From the NCBI GenBank assembly GCA_002408205.1, contig DHQY01000007.1, positions 124,001-188,000 on the forward strand: a DNA stretch of 64,000 nucleotides, given 5' to 3'. Source of the stretch: Bacteroidales bacterium UBA5326. GTDB lineage: Bacteria > Bacteroidota > Bacteroidia > Bacteroidales > UBA932. Made by a program: the position numbers and the translations under genes. Shown in pieces: positions 8,525 through 17,775 of the stretch. How positions within the stretch are numbered: position 1 is the first letter of the stretch; each line of letters starts with the position of its first letter. The notes under the pieces were generated by a model. That model had not been told where the DNA came from and did not search any database. It saw only the letters and a program-made list of their open reading frames with translations.

Positions 8525-10018
8525 ATGACCATAACAGCCGAAAATATACTTTTAGTCGGATCCATACTGCTGTTTTTCAGTCTTATTGCCGGAAAAACAG
8601 GCTATAAATTCGGAGTCCCTACCCTTTTGTTATTTCTTATTGTAGGCATGCTCTTTGGCAGTGAAGGAGTAGGCATTCAGTTTTCCAGTCCCCGTACGGC
8701 GCAGTTTATTGGAGTGGTAGCTCTGGGGATCATCCTGTTTTCCGGAGGTATGGACACCCGTTACGACGAGATCCGGCCTGTGGCCGGAGAAGGACTTGTT
8801 CTGGCCACTCTTGGGGTATTGCTGACGGCTTTTTTCACAGGTACATTTATTTACTTCCTGGCCATGCTGCTGCCGGGAGTAAGATTATCATACCCCTTGT
8901 CTCTCTTACTGGGCAGCGTCATGTCTTCGACCGATTCCGCCTCTGTTTTTGCCATACTGCGCTCAAAAGGGCTTAAGCTCAAACACAATCTGCGCCCGTT
9001 ACTCGAACTTGAAAGCGGAAGTAATGACCCAATGGCCTATATGCTCACTATTGCGCTTATTCAATTTATTAATATGCCGGAAGAATCCGGCGTATGGAAG
9101 ATCATCCTGTTGTTCCTGTATCAAATGGGATCGGGACTCATTGCCGGATTCCTGCTGGGCAAAGTGTGTACTTTCTTTCTCAGAAGAGCCAATATCGGAA
9201 ACGATTCGCTTTATCCCATTCTTATCCTGGCTTTTTCTTTCTTTATTTTCTCCTTTACAGATCTCATAAAGGGTAACGGATATCTTGCGGTATACATTGG
9301 AGGGCTCGTGGTCGGAAATGCCCGTTTTCTGCATAAAAAGACGGTAAGAAATTTCTTTGACGGCCTTACATGGCTGGCACAGATTATTATGTTCCTCACT
9401 CTGGGTCTTCTTGTGAATCCCTCCGAATTATGGCCGGTGGCCGGGATTGGTTTGCTGATTGGCCTGTTTATGATTGTTTTTTCACGCCCTCTTGCCGTAT
9501 TCATATCGCTTCTCCCATTCAGGAAACTGAACCTGAACTGCCGGTTTTTCACTTCATGGGTCGGACTCAGGGGCGCCGTACCAATCATTTTTGCCACCTA
9601 CCCTCTGTTGCATAACGTACCGCAGGCCGGCATCATTTTTAACATCGTTTTCTTTATCACCATTCTTTCACTGCTTATCCAGGGAACATCCATCCCGTGG
9701 GTGGCAAGGCACCTTCACCTGTCGTTCCCTCAGAAGAAAAAACAACGTTCGGAATTTGAAATGGAGTTTTCAGAAGATATCAAATCTGCCATGAGCGAGG
9801 TCATTGTTACTGCCGACAGCCTAAGGTTCGGAAACAGGATGATGGATATTCCCCTGCCCGACAAAACTCTTGTTGTAATGATCAAGCGGGGCGACTCATT
9901 TTTTATTCCAAGAGGCAACACCGAGCTCGAAGAAGGAGACCGTCTGCTTATCATTTCTGATGATGAAAAGGCGCTGAAAGAGACGTATGAGAACCTGGGA
10001 ATAGATGCTTACAGGTAG
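8525..10018 (+). CDS. CPA1-family potassium/proton antiporter with TrkA-C domain
   Basis: The 497-aa protein has about 12 hydrophobic segments in residues 1-395. It contains the family signature SVMSSTDSASVFAILRS near residue 135 and ELESGSNDPMAYM near 160. The last 80 residues form a soluble TrkA-C type domain (IPLPDKTLVVMIKRGDSFFI) that usually binds a regulatory ligand. This layout matches CvrA/NhaP2-type cation/proton antiporters, which export potassium or sodium for pH and osmotic balance. The ion is inferred. It is transcribed away from the lysine operon and converges with the QueA-like gene. Confidence 0.88.
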   Translation: MTITAENILLVGSILLFFSLIAGKTGYKFGVPTLLLFLIVGMLFGSEGVGIQFSSPRTAQFIGVVALGIILFSGGMDTRYDEIRPVAGEGLVLATLGVLLTAFFTGTFIYFLAMLLPGVRLSYPLSLLLGSVMSSTDSASVFAILRSKGLKLKHNLRPLLELESGSNDPMAYMLTIALIQFINMPEESGVWKIILLFLYQMGSGLIAGFLLGKVCTFFLRRANIGNDSLYPILILAFSFFIFSFTDLIKGNGYLAVYIGGLVVGNARFLHKKTVRNFFDGLTWLAQIIMFLTLGLLVNPSELWPVAGIGLLIGLFMIVFSRPLAVFISLLPFRKLNLNCRFFTSWVGLRGAVPIIFATYPLLHNVPQAGIIFNIVFFITILSLLIQGTSIPWVARHLHLSFPQKKKQRSEFEMEFSEDIKSAMSEVIVTADSLRFGNRMMDIPLPDKTLVVMIKRGDSFFIPRGNTELEEGDRLLIISDDEKALKETYENLGIDAYR

Positions 10019-10059
10019 TTTTTGTATAAATCTATTATTCAATCTTTTATCATACGAAG

Positions 10060-10086
10060 TAACACGCGTGTTATGTTATATAACAC
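10060..10086. repeat. Overlapping palindromes between two convergent genes
   Basis: The 94-bp gap between the antiporter and the QueA-like gene holds two adjacent perfect palindromes, TAACACGCGTGTTA (10060-10073) and TGTTATATAACA (10074-10085). The overlapping arms GTGTTAT (10068-10074) and ATAACAC (10080-10086) can also pair. Alternative stems are therefore possible. With no strong T-tract, this is at best a weak bidirectional terminator and may instead be a protein-binding site. Confidence 0.5.
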
Positions 10087-10112
10087 ATACGTTATTATTT
10101 GTGACTTATCTT

Positions 10113-11369
10113 TTACTTACAATACTTTGAACTAAAAAGCACAGAAGAGTCGCCATAACTTAAAAAACGGTAGTTGTTCATAAGTGCATGATCATAGATC
10201 AGACGCCAATCATCTCCGGTAAAAGCGGCAATCAAAAGCAGCAAAGTTGAATTCGGCTGGTGGTAATTTGTGATGAGAATATCGGTTCCCCTGAACCGGT
10301 AAGAAGGGATAATCAGGATCTGTGTGGAAGCTTCCAGCGTCTCAATCCGGTTCCTTTTCAGATACCCGATAAGCGCATCTAAAGATTCTTTATAGGAAAT
10401 TTCGGAAGAGGTAAAATACGCTTCCCACTGACCAACAAAAGAAGGATCCTTTCCGGATATAGACTGAAGCCCCAGGTAATACAAACTCTCGAGACAACGG
10501 CACGAGGTGGTCCCTACCGAAACGAGCGGCCCCACGTGATCTCTGAGCGATTCAAGAAACGACACAGGCACTGAGAAAGGCTCGCAATGCATAACATGAT
10601 CTCTTATATAATGGCTTTTCACCGGTCTGAAGGTCCCGGCACCCACATGAAGAGTCAATTCCTGTATTTTCATTTGCCTTTCCAGTAATTCTCCAATAAC
10701 CCTTGATGAGAAATGAAGTCCGGCCGTAGGTGCGGCCACCGATCCCCTGTTTCGTGCATAAACAGTCTGATATCGTTCAATGTCAGCCTCTTCGGCCTCT
10801 CTTTTTAGATAAGGAGGTATGGGAACCTTGCCGCTCAGTTCCAAAACCCTGGAAAAAGGCACATCGGGTGACCAGCTGAATCGGACAAGGTAACGGTCAC
10901 CCTCTTTATCTATCATTGTTGCAGAAAGGCCCAACAAAGCAATTACGGGGTCATTTTGGGGATTATACAGCGGAAGTGCCCCCGATTTCCACTTTTTAGC
11001 ATTGCCCACAGCACAATACCAAACCGAGGAAGCATGCTGCGAAAATGCCAGAATATATTCTTTTGGAGAAGCCGGTTCCAAACAAAAGACCTCGATATGA
11101 GCCCCTGTTTCTTTAGTAAAAAACAAACGGGCGGGAACAACCTTTGTGTTATTGAAGACAAGCAGACTGTTGGCCGGAAGTATCCGCGGCAGATTAACAA
11201 AAACATCGTCCCGTATATCGGGCCGGCTGCCCTGAGCAGGTTGAAGGTAAACAAGAAGTTTTGAGGCATCGCGTTCCGGAAGAGGATATTTGGCAACCCG
11301 GTCTTCAGGTAATTTATAAGTATAGTCGCTTATGCGCAAAGAAGGGACAGAAAATTCCGTTGATATCAT
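10113..11369 (-). CDS. queA: S-adenosylmethionine:tRNA ribosyltransferase-isomerase (QueA-like)
   Basis: This enzyme family transfers and isomerises the ribose of SAM onto 7-aminomethyl-7-deazaguanine in tRNA, a late step of queuosine synthesis. Recognisable motifs are ISDYTYKLPEDRVAKYP at the start, the GSVAAPTAGLHFS core and LTLHVGAGTFRPV; the C-terminus has NYHQPNSTLLLLIAAFTG. I chose the internal ATG at 11369, since the upstream ATG at 11393 only adds eight residues. The sequence is divergent in its middle region. Some Bacteroidales carry two QueA homologues, so this may be the second one. Confidence 0.85.
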   Translation of the reverse strand: MISTEFSVPSLRISDYTYKLPEDRVAKYPLPERDASKLLVYLQPAQGSRPDIRDDVFVNLPRILPANSLLVFNNTKVVPARLFFTKETGAHIEVFCLEPASPKEYILAFSQHASSVWYCAVGNAKKWKSGALPLYNPQNDPVIALLGLSATMIDKEGDRYLVRFSWSPDVPFSRVLELSGKVPIPPYLKREAEEADIERYQTVYARNRGSVAAPTAGLHFSSRVIGELLERQMKIQELTLHVGAGTFRPVKSHYIRDHVMHCEPFSVPVSFLESLRDHVGPLVSVGTTSCRCLESLYYLGLQSISGKDPSFVGQWEAYFTSSEISYKESLDALIGYLKRNRIETLEASTQILIIPSYRFRGTDILITNYHQPNSTLLLLIAAFTGDDWRLIYDHALMNNYRFLSYGDSSVLFSSKYCK

Positions 11370-11433
11370 AATTGGGTACAAAGGTATATTCATTTACCCC
11401 AAAATATTACTTGAAGTTATACTTTAGGTTGTT

Positions 11434-11884
11434 ATTTACAAATGTAAATTACTTTTGTAGCCATACATATACACATATGTAAACATATATCTACTTTTAA
11501 TACCGATTTTGATTTCTTTTGTTAATAGAAGCTATTTAATTATGTAAACAACAATTTTCTTATTTTTAAATTACTATAAACCAGTATTTTAATAAAATCA
11601 ACGGAAGTTATAAATAAGGTTAGTACCGGCTTTTTACTAAGAATAAGAGCTAATTTGGTTGAAAACGTATATGTAATATATATTAAGCTCTTCTTTACCA
11701 GTATTTTATATAATTTAATTAAAGTAAAATATAATATAAAAGGAAATATGCAATATTATCCTTAAATAGTTGGAAATAAAAAAATTCTTTCAGTCATGCT
11801 CTCCTTTGTGTTACAAATGTATATTATCCATTATTTACTTATGTAAACAAATTATATGTTACATTTGTATAAATAAAGTTTACA
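11434..11884. promoter_or_regulatory. AT-rich region with repeated TACA-nn-TGTA / TGTAAAC operator-like sites
   Basis: The 0.5-kb gap before the XRE gene is very AT-rich and has no gene I can support. It carries repeated inverted sites: ATTTACA-AA-TGTAAAT at 11434-11449, ATATGT-AA-ACATAT at 11475-11488, TACA-AA-TGTA at 11812-11821 and TACA-TT-TGTA at 11860-11869. TATGTAAACA occurs at 11541-11550 and 11840-11849, and GTTTACA at 11878-11884. A -7 box TACATTTG (11860-11867) overlaps the last inverted site. On the minus strand, TACATTTG (11446-11439) suits the QueA-like gene. The XRE protein probably binds these sites and represses itself. Confidence 0.55.
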
Positions 11885-11887
11885 TAT

Positions 11888-12364
11888 ATGCAAAACAGAT
11901 TACAACAATTTTTACAGGCAGAAAACATTACTCCTGCCCGTTTTGCAGATCAAATTGGAATTCAACGATCAGGAGTATCACATATTTTATCGGGACGGAA
12001 TAAGCCGGGATTTGACTTTATAGAAAAAATGCTCCGATGCTACCCTTCACTGAACGCAGAATGGATCATAACCGGTAAGGGAAAAATGTACAAAGAGATC
12101 CGAACTGCATCTCTTTTTGACGAGGCTTCTGCAACACCGCCTGCCACAACATTAACAGCTCCTTCTGCACAGATTGCCGCTCCCATTGTATCGGCAGATC
12201 AGGATTCAGAAGAGTCTGCAACAGAAAATTTAACTGAAAAACAAGATCTAAATACTATAGATATAAATAAATACAGTGCTGAATCTAAACAATCTGTTAA
12301 AATAGCCAAAGTAGTTTTATTTTATTCAGATAACACTTTTATTGAATACTCTCCGCGCAATTAG
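11888..12364 (+). CDS. Small XRE-family helix-turn-helix regulator
   Basis: The 158-aa protein has an N-terminal HTH (residues 2-70: ITPARFADQIGIQRSGVSHI, then a WIITGKGKMYKE segment) typical of Bacteroidetes XRE regulators. The remainder is a low-complexity Thr/Ala/Pro/Glu linker and a short C-terminal beta-like tail (SVKIAKVVLFYSDNTFIEYS). The ATG lies 21 bp after a -7 box that overlaps an inverted operator-like site, so autoregulation is likely. The next gene, pyrD, has its own promoter over the stop codon of this gene. The target genes are unknown. Confidence 0.85.
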   Translation: MQNRLQQFLQAENITPARFADQIGIQRSGVSHILSGRNKPGFDFIEKMLRCYPSLNAEWIITGKGKMYKEIRTASLFDEASATPPATTLTAPSAQIAAPIVSADQDSEESATENLTEKQDLNTIDINKYSAESKQSVKIAKVVLFYSDNTFIEYSPRN

Positions 12365-12372
12365 TATATTTG
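12365..12372 (+). promoter_or_regulatory. Candidate -7 box for pyrD
   Basis: TATATTTG lies just after the stop codon of the XRE gene, 20 bp before the chosen pyrD ATG. A T-rich tract ending TTTTATTG lies roughly 20 bp further upstream and could serve as the -33 element. Confidence 0.55.
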
Positions 12373-12392
12373 CGCAATCAATACTTTATTAT

Positions 12393-13415
12393 ATGTATCG
12401 TCTACTCAGACCCCTGCTTTTTCTGTTTTCTGCAGAAACTGCACACAAGTTTACTATTAAACTGCTTAGTATAGCCAGATTCGTTCCGTTTGTTCCGCTC
12501 CTTATGCGGAAATTTTTTTGCTATAACCACCCGTCTCTCAGACGCGAAGTGCTCGGGATTGATTTTCCAAATCCGGTCGGGCTGGCCGCAGGTATGGATA
12601 AAAACGCGGTTGCCTACAACCCTATGGCCGACCTGGGTTTCGGATTTGTAGAAATCGGGTCCGTTACACCAAAGCCGCAACTGGGCAACCCAAAGCCCAG
12701 ATGCTTTCGCTTAGTAAAAGACAAGGCCATTATCAACAGGATGGGAATTAACAACGTAGGAGTCAAACAAGTGGTCAGAAACCTTCAGCGCTGTCATCCC
12801 CGGGTTATTATCGGAGGTAATATCTCTAAGAATGCTACAACGCCCAACGATATGGCATACAGAGATTTCGAAAAGGCTTTCGCTCAATTGTACGACTACG
12901 TCGACTATTTTGTTATCAATGTAAGTTGCCCGAATGTCAGGGATCTGAGAAATTTACAAGCTGTGGACAGTCTTTCAACCATCATAAAGCATCTGACGGA
13001 AATCCGAAGGTATTGCGACGTGTACCGGCCCATTCTGCTGAAACTATCTCCGGACCTTATTCCTGCGATGCTGGATCAGATGATTGAACTGGTGATGCTA
13101 TCCGGCCTTGACGGTGTAGTTGCCTGCAACAGCACAACCTCCAGAGAAGATCTTACTACAGATAAAGAAAAACTGGCAGCAATCGGAGAAGGCGGATTAA
13201 GCGGGGCACCTATGAAAGAGAAAGCTCTCAGGGTTATCAGGTACATTCATGAGAAAACGAACGGCAATCTTCCTATTATTGGAGTCGGCGGTATTATGAC
13301 CCCGCAGGATGCCAAAGAGATGTTGGAGGCAGGCGCCTCCCTTGTTCAGGTCTACACGGGTTTCATTTACCAGGGGCCAACATTCATTCGTAAAATACTG
13401 AAATACATTAAGTAA
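12393..13415 (+). CDS. pyrD: Quinone-dependent dihydroorotate dehydrogenase (PyrD, class 2)
   Basis: PyrD oxidises dihydroorotate to orotate in pyrimidine synthesis and passes electrons to membrane quinone. The start MYRLLRPLLFLFSAETAHKF gives the N-terminal membrane-associating helix of class 2 enzymes. A longer frame begins at 12342, but it would start inside the preceding gene and upstream of the -7 box. FMN-site motifs NPVGLAAGMDKNA, INVSCPNVRDL and GVGGIMTPQDAKEML are present. The product is 340 aa, normal for the family. Confidence 0.95.
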   Translation: MYRLLRPLLFLFSAETAHKFTIKLLSIARFVPFVPLLMRKFFCYNHPSLRREVLGIDFPNPVGLAAGMDKNAVAYNPMADLGFGFVEIGSVTPKPQLGNPKPRCFRLVKDKAIINRMGINNVGVKQVVRNLQRCHPRVIIGGNISKNATTPNDMAYRDFEKAFAQLYDYVDYFVINVSCPNVRDLRNLQAVDSLSTIIKHLTEIRRYCDVYRPILLKLSPDLIPAMLDQMIELVMLSGLDGVVACNSTTSREDLTTDKEKLAAIGEGGLSGAPMKEKALRVIRYIHEKTNGNLPIIGVGGIMTPQDAKEMLEAGASLVQVYTGFIYQGPTFIRKILKYIK

Positions 13416-13441
13416 AATAGAATTATCTAAACTTATTATTT

Positions 13442-14533
13442 ATGAAAAACCGATGGCTTTTGCCGGTATTAATTTTAATATCATTTGTTTCCTGTACTCC
13501 GGACAAAGATGAATTAGCCGTTAAAGAACTCGATTCCCTTTTTTCTACCGTATGGCAGAAAGACCAGCCCGGTGCCGTCGTACTGGTTTTGAAAAAAGAT
13601 TCTGTCGTTTTTGAAAAAGCTTACGGTCTGGCAACAATCCGGCCAAATACACCTGCACAGCCCGGCACCTTCTTTTGTATCGCTTCGGTTTCAAAGCAAT
13701 TCTCTGCCGTTGCAATCATGCAACTGGCAGAAGAGGGAAAACTCTCCCTTGACGACCCTGTATCTATGTACTTTCCTCAGTTTAAGGCAGACTTCTTTAA
13801 GCAAATCACATTACGTCATCTGCTGTCTCATACATCGGGCATACCCGACGTTCGTCCCAGAACGGACAGCCTCTATGTTTATCATTCAACCGATGTTGAA
13901 TCTTACTCTTATCTGGACACCCTTTCCTTCCTGAATTTCCAACCCGGAACACATTACGAATATATGAATCCGACGTTCCAGCTAATGTACACCATCATTG
14001 AGAAAGCTTCGGGAATACCTTTTGAAGAGTATATGCATACCCGCATCTTTCTCCCGGCCGGCATGAAGGAAAGTGTCTACTTTGAGGAAGGCAGAACCAT
14101 CCCGGAAATGTCTCACGGATATGAATGGAATAAAATATCGGGCCAATGGGAGGAATGTGATTACGGAGAGACGTCTTTCTTTGCCACAAAAGCAGACGGG
14201 GGACTTTATACATCGGTAAGAGAGTTTGTACAATGGGAAAAGGCGTTGCGCAACAATCTGTTTATAAGCCCTCAAATGACCCGGGAGGCTCACTCTCCCA
14301 AAATCGCAACGGATATTCCCTATACGGGTTACGGATACGGATGGTTTATTGAGGAAAGACCCGGCTTTACAAAAAGGGTGTATCATACAGGGGATAACGG
14401 AGGTTACCAGATTTATGCCGGTCGTTATCCGGAAAAAGAATTACTTTTTCTGATCTTCTCCACAAGGAACATTTCCCGTGAAAGCACTGTTGAGAAAGCC
14501 GAGCAGATTATGCAGCAGGCAGAATGGCTATAA
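13442..14533 (+). CDS. Serine beta-lactamase-fold hydrolase, lipoprotein
   Basis: This 363-aa protein has a lipoprotein signal (LILISFVSC, cysteine at residue 18) and a class C beta-lactamase/penicillin-binding-protein fold. The catalytic SxxK is in CIASVSKQFSA, the second motif YxN in HYEYMNPTFQ, and the third is HTG in VYHTGDNGGY. Such proteins act outside the inner membrane as D-aminopeptidases, esterases or peptidoglycan enzymes, and the substrate cannot be read from sequence. It starts 26 bp after pyrD. Its end overlaps the converging dipeptidase gene by 6 bp. Confidence 0.88.
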   Translation: MKNRWLLPVLILISFVSCTPDKDELAVKELDSLFSTVWQKDQPGAVVLVLKKDSVVFEKAYGLATIRPNTPAQPGTFFCIASVSKQFSAVAIMQLAEEGKLSLDDPVSMYFPQFKADFFKQITLRHLLSHTSGIPDVRPRTDSLYVYHSTDVESYSYLDTLSFLNFQPGTHYEYMNPTFQLMYTIIEKASGIPFEEYMHTRIFLPAGMKESVYFEEGRTIPEMSHGYEWNKISGQWEECDYGETSFFATKADGGLYTSVREFVQWEKALRNNLFISPQMTREAHSPKIATDIPYTGYGYGWFIEERPGFTKRVYHTGDNGGYQIYAGRYPEKELLFLIFSTRNISRESTVEKAEQIMQQAEWL

Positions 14534-15604
14534 GAGCCGCAAAAAGTTTCCTCCCAGAATATCTTCAATATCTGTAGCTGAATAACCCCTGGCACACAGC
14601 TCTTCAGTAATCACAGGCATATAAGAAATATCCTCCAGCCCCGCGGGACACATTTCAATACCGTCAAAATCGGAACCTATGCCCACATGTTTTGGTCCCA
14701 CCAGGGAAACTACGTGGTCAATATGGTCCACAATTCTTTTATATGAAGGCCTTGGAAGGGCCAAAAGCCGTTCTCCCGCTTCTTTCAACAAGCCGGCGTA
14801 AATGTCAGGATTGCTGTTATAAAGATTTTCGGCTTCTTCGTATGCATCAATCAGGGGAGCCACATCCAGAGAGTACTGTTTATCAAGAAAAGCAGGATAG
14901 AAATTGATTTGAATGACTCCTCCTTTGGCAGCCATGGCACGGATCATATCGTCGGTCATGTTACGGGGTACATCGCACAGAGCCCTGCAGCAGGAATGAG
15001 TGGAGACCACCGGTTTATCTGAATACCTGAGTACATCGTAAAAAGCTTCATCAGAGATATGTGCAACATCAATGAGCATACCCAAACGATTCATTTCGGC
15101 AATCAATTCCTTGCCAAACGGGCTCACACCATTCCATCTTTTTTCTTTTGTTGCACAACTGTCACACACTTCGTTATTTCCTGCATGGGTGAGTGTAACA
15201 TAGCGTACCCCCATACGGTAGAAAAGGCGTAACAACGAAAGGTCGGTATGAATGGGTCCTGCGTTTTCCATGCCCAAAAACAGGGCTATCTTCCCCTGTT
15301 TTTTTAGTGAATAGGCATCCTGTGCGGTTGTAGCCAGAGCTACTTTGTCCGGATACGCTGCCAGCACATCATAGACAGAAGCCAGGGCAGACAATGCCCT
15401 GAAGGTACACTCATGCGGTTCCCATTTATTGGATACATACAGTGCAAAGAAAGAGGCGTCAACGCCTCCTTCTTTCATCCTTACCAGATCCACATGACCT
15501 TTGTCCGAACGTTTTCCGATATCTACACCTCTTCTTAACATAATTGGTGTATCACAATGTGAATCAAGAACAAGAGATTTTTCGTGAATCTGTTTTGGTG
15601 TCAT
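14528..15604 (-). CDS. Membrane dipeptidase, M19 family
   Basis: The 358-aa enzyme is a renal-dipeptidase-type zinc hydrolase that cleaves dipeptides. Metal-binding motifs are HCDTP near the N-terminus, a central glutamate in LFLGMENAGPIHTD, VSTHSCCRALCDVPRN, and HVGIGSDFDGIE near the end. No signal peptide is visible, so it is probably cytoplasmic. It is the last gene of a minus-strand operon that starts with DUF3810 and the sigma factor. It may supply amino acids to the fermentation pathways, but that is inference. Confidence 0.92.
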   Translation of the reverse strand: MTPKQIHEKSLVLDSHCDTPIMLRRGVDIGKRSDKGHVDLVRMKEGGVDASFFALYVSNKWEPHECTFRALSALASVYDVLAAYPDKVALATTAQDAYSLKKQGKIALFLGMENAGPIHTDLSLLRLFYRMGVRYVTLTHAGNNEVCDSCATKEKRWNGVSPFGKELIAEMNRLGMLIDVAHISDEAFYDVLRYSDKPVVSTHSCCRALCDVPRNMTDDMIRAMAAKGGVIQINFYPAFLDKQYSLDVAPLIDAYEEAENLYNSNPDIYAGLLKEAGERLLALPRPSYKRIVDHIDHVVSLVGPKHVGIGSDFDGIEMCPAGLEDISYMPVITEELCARGYSATDIEDILGGNFLRLL

Positions 15605-15615
15605 ATATTTTATTA

Positions 15616-16455
15616 TTAATACGAAGTCATATGCGATGCACCACTGGTGCGTACATTCTGCAATGAGGCATTCTTGTTGTACCGGAGTTTTGAGGCGCCC
15701 GATACTTCAGGTTCCAGGGTCCCAATCACCTTGACTTCTGCTTTTGCCGCTCCGCTAACCACGGCTTTCATGCTTTCTACCTGGAAATCCAGCCCGTTGA
15801 ACGAAGCCGCTCCGCTAACATCAACTGCCGACCTGATAGCACGCCCGGTAAGTGTTGCATGGCTGGTCCCGCTAACCTCTATATCGGCAAAGGTAATAAT
15901 TTTTTCCTCAAAGGTCAGGAAGGCCTTGGAAGCTCCGCTGGCTTCGAGATTTAGTTCTTCTGCTTTTACTTTCATATCAATTTTTGATACTCCTGAAAGT
16001 TCGGCGTTAAGATTCAGGCATTCGAGGTATCCGAAATTTACCTTTGTGACCCCGGAAAGTTCAATGGACATATCGGTGGTCCTGAATGAATCGTTGGTAG
16101 TGAGTTTGGTCACGCCGCTCATCTCCAGGTTGCGGATCACCGGCATGGATACTTTTGCCTGGATCTCCATATTATTGTACTTTCTCTGAATGTGTTTGGG
16201 AATTCCCCCGTTTTTATAACCCAGGTGGAGAACATCTCCTTTCACATAGACTTCCAGGTATTCAAATATTTCGGGATGCGTTTCTACCTTTACGGAAAAA
16301 TTACTGCTCTGAACCAGCGTCACGTCATATATACCTGAAATTTCAAGTCCGGAAAACGAAGACACTTTAAAATTTCTGGATTCCAACCCGGGATGCTGGG
16401 CAAAGGACAATGTGCTGACCAGCAACATTAATCCTACTGTAACCATTTTTTTCAT
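15616..16455 (-). CDS. Secreted DUF2807 (GIN-domain) protein 1
   Basis: After a signal peptide (MKKMVTVGLMLLVSTLSFAQ) this 279-aa protein consists of DUF2807-type beta repeats with recurring SGAS/SGVT turns. This is the mark of a right-handed beta-helix adhesin-like fold. I chose the ATG at 16455 because the longer start only adds MILA before the signal peptide. It is adjacent to a paralogue encoded 12 bp upstream. The family is common in Bacteroidetes, usually beside sigma/anti-sigma genes; no activity is known. Confidence 0.85.
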   Translation of the reverse strand: MKKMVTVGLMLLVSTLSFAQHPGLESRNFKVSSFSGLEISGIYDVTLVQSSNFSVKVETHPEIFEYLEVYVKGDVLHLGYKNGGIPKHIQRKYNNMEIQAKVSMPVIRNLEMSGVTKLTTNDSFRTTDMSIELSGVTKVNFGYLECLNLNAELSGVSKIDMKVKAEELNLEASGASKAFLTFEEKIITFADIEVSGTSHATLTGRAIRSAVDVSGAASFNGLDFQVESMKAVVSGAAKAEVKVIGTLEPEVSGASKLRYNKNASLQNVRTSGASHMTSY

Positions 16456-16467
16456 AGCTAAAATCAT

Positions 16468-17292
16468 TTATCTTGTTCTTATTGAAGAGGCTCCGCTCGA
16501 ATGGGAGGCCGTGAATTTTGGATTCCCCTTGACGCTGATATTGGAAGCGCCCGAGGCTTTTGCACTTATGGTGCGTTTAGCAAGCACATCTGCGTTGGAT
16601 GCCCCGGAGCAGTCTACAGTCATGCGATCTGTCTCAAAATTATATGCCTTGATGTTAGAGGCACCGCCTGCCTGCATGTCTGCGGTAGTGGCAGAACCGT
16701 CCATAATAACGGTAGATGCACCGGATGCTTTTACCTTAATATAGTCTGCATCCTGTCTGAAATGCAGCGTAGAGGCTCCGCTCACATAGATCTCCGAACG
16801 AGTGGCCAATCCGTTGATATTTAATTCAGATGCGCCACTCACTTTAATTTGTGCAGTATGTGTCATAACAGAGACATTGGCCGATGAAGCACCGGAAAGA
16901 TCTATTTCAAAGTTCTTTGGGGAAAACGGGGTAACGGTACGTAACGATGCGGCACTGTTCAGATCTACCGAAACCAGGTCGGGCATAGTAACGTAGGCCT
17001 TAACCCTATACTCTTTTTTCCAGGTCCTTTCAAATGTTCTCCACCACTCACGTGAAACACCCATTTGCAACTCACTGTCAGACACAATCACGGCCAGTTC
17101 ATCCATAATATCATCGGGTGCTTCTATGGTGAGTGTGCATTTATCACCTTTGGTAACCTCAACCTCATAAAAATAGGAAGCGTCAATGGCATTGAAATCA
17201 GCCAGGTCAAAAGTCCGGGTAATGTTTTTTTGAGCATAGGCACCCAACCCCGTCAAAAGGGCCAGGGTAAATAAAACAATCTTCTTATTCAT
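16468..17292 (-). CDS. Secreted DUF2807 (GIN-domain) protein 2
   Basis: This 274-aa paralogue of the downstream gene has a signal peptide (MNKKIVLFTLALLTGLGAYAQ) and repeating SGASxLxxxG units through residues 130-270, forming a probable beta-helix. The two genes look like a tandem duplication that has diverged, since only the repeat turns match well. It lies 18 bp after the probable anti-sigma gene, so its expression is likely tied to the ECF sigma factor. Its role is unknown; cell-surface placement is inferred from the signal peptide. Confidence 0.85.
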   Translation of the reverse strand: MNKKIVLFTLALLTGLGAYAQKNITRTFDLADFNAIDASYFYEVEVTKGDKCTLTIEAPDDIMDELAVIVSDSELQMGVSREWWRTFERTWKKEYRVKAYVTMPDLVSVDLNSAASLRTVTPFSPKNFEIDLSGASSANVSVMTHTAQIKVSGASELNINGLATRSEIYVSGASTLHFRQDADYIKVKASGASTVIMDGSATTADMQAGGASNIKAYNFETDRMTVDCSGASNADVLAKRTISAKASGASNISVKGNPKFTASHSSGASSIRTR

Positions 17293-17310
17293 TTTATAAC
17301 AAATTAATTT

Positions 17311-17775
17311 TTAATATATTAAAGCTGCAACTTCTTTTATTCCTTTATATATATTTTCGTAATATTCCCTATTCAGACGCTCCAGTTCGTTTTTGGGCAG
17401 GCAGGCAGGTAAAGACTGAGAAAATTCGTTTTCACTTCCTGGAACCAGCGTGTTCAACGTCATAAGAATCTCCTGCCGGCGGTATTCCGGCATATTCCGG
17501 CTGTTGAATTCGATTTCTTCCGACAACCGGAGTATCTCGTTATAGTAGCAGGCATTGGATCCTCCAGGGCATGGAGAGCTTAAAAAGCCTATAGAAACAA
17601 TCAATACAAATGAAGCTGCCAGCGATATATATATCATATAATTACGCTTCATTCTCTTTGTCTTCGCCAATTGTTCTTCCAATCGTCTTTCAAACCGTTC
17701 CTCATGACCCGGAGCAGGCGGTGCTTCCCGGAACAGATCTTTGTTTTCCTGTATGAATGATTTTAACGGGTCCAT
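17311..17775 (-). CDS. Single-pass membrane protein, probable anti-sigma factor
   Basis: The 154-aa protein has a charged cytoplasmic N-terminus (about 45 aa), one membrane helix (YMIYISLAASFVLIVSIGFL, about residues 46-65) and an extracytoplasmic domain of about 85 aa containing four cysteines. It overlaps the ECF sigma gene by 13 bp. That pairing and topology fit an anti-sigma factor or sigma-coupled sensor, but no zinc-binding anti-sigma motif is visible. The role is therefore inferred from position. Confidence 0.6.
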   Translation of the reverse strand: MDPLKSFIQENKDLFREAPPAPGHEERFERRLEEQLAKTKRMKRNYMIYISLAASFVLIVSIGFLSSPCPGGSNACYYNEILRLSEEIEFNSRNMPEYRRQEILMTLNTLVPGSENEFSQSLPACLPKNELERLNREYYENIYKGIKEVAALIY

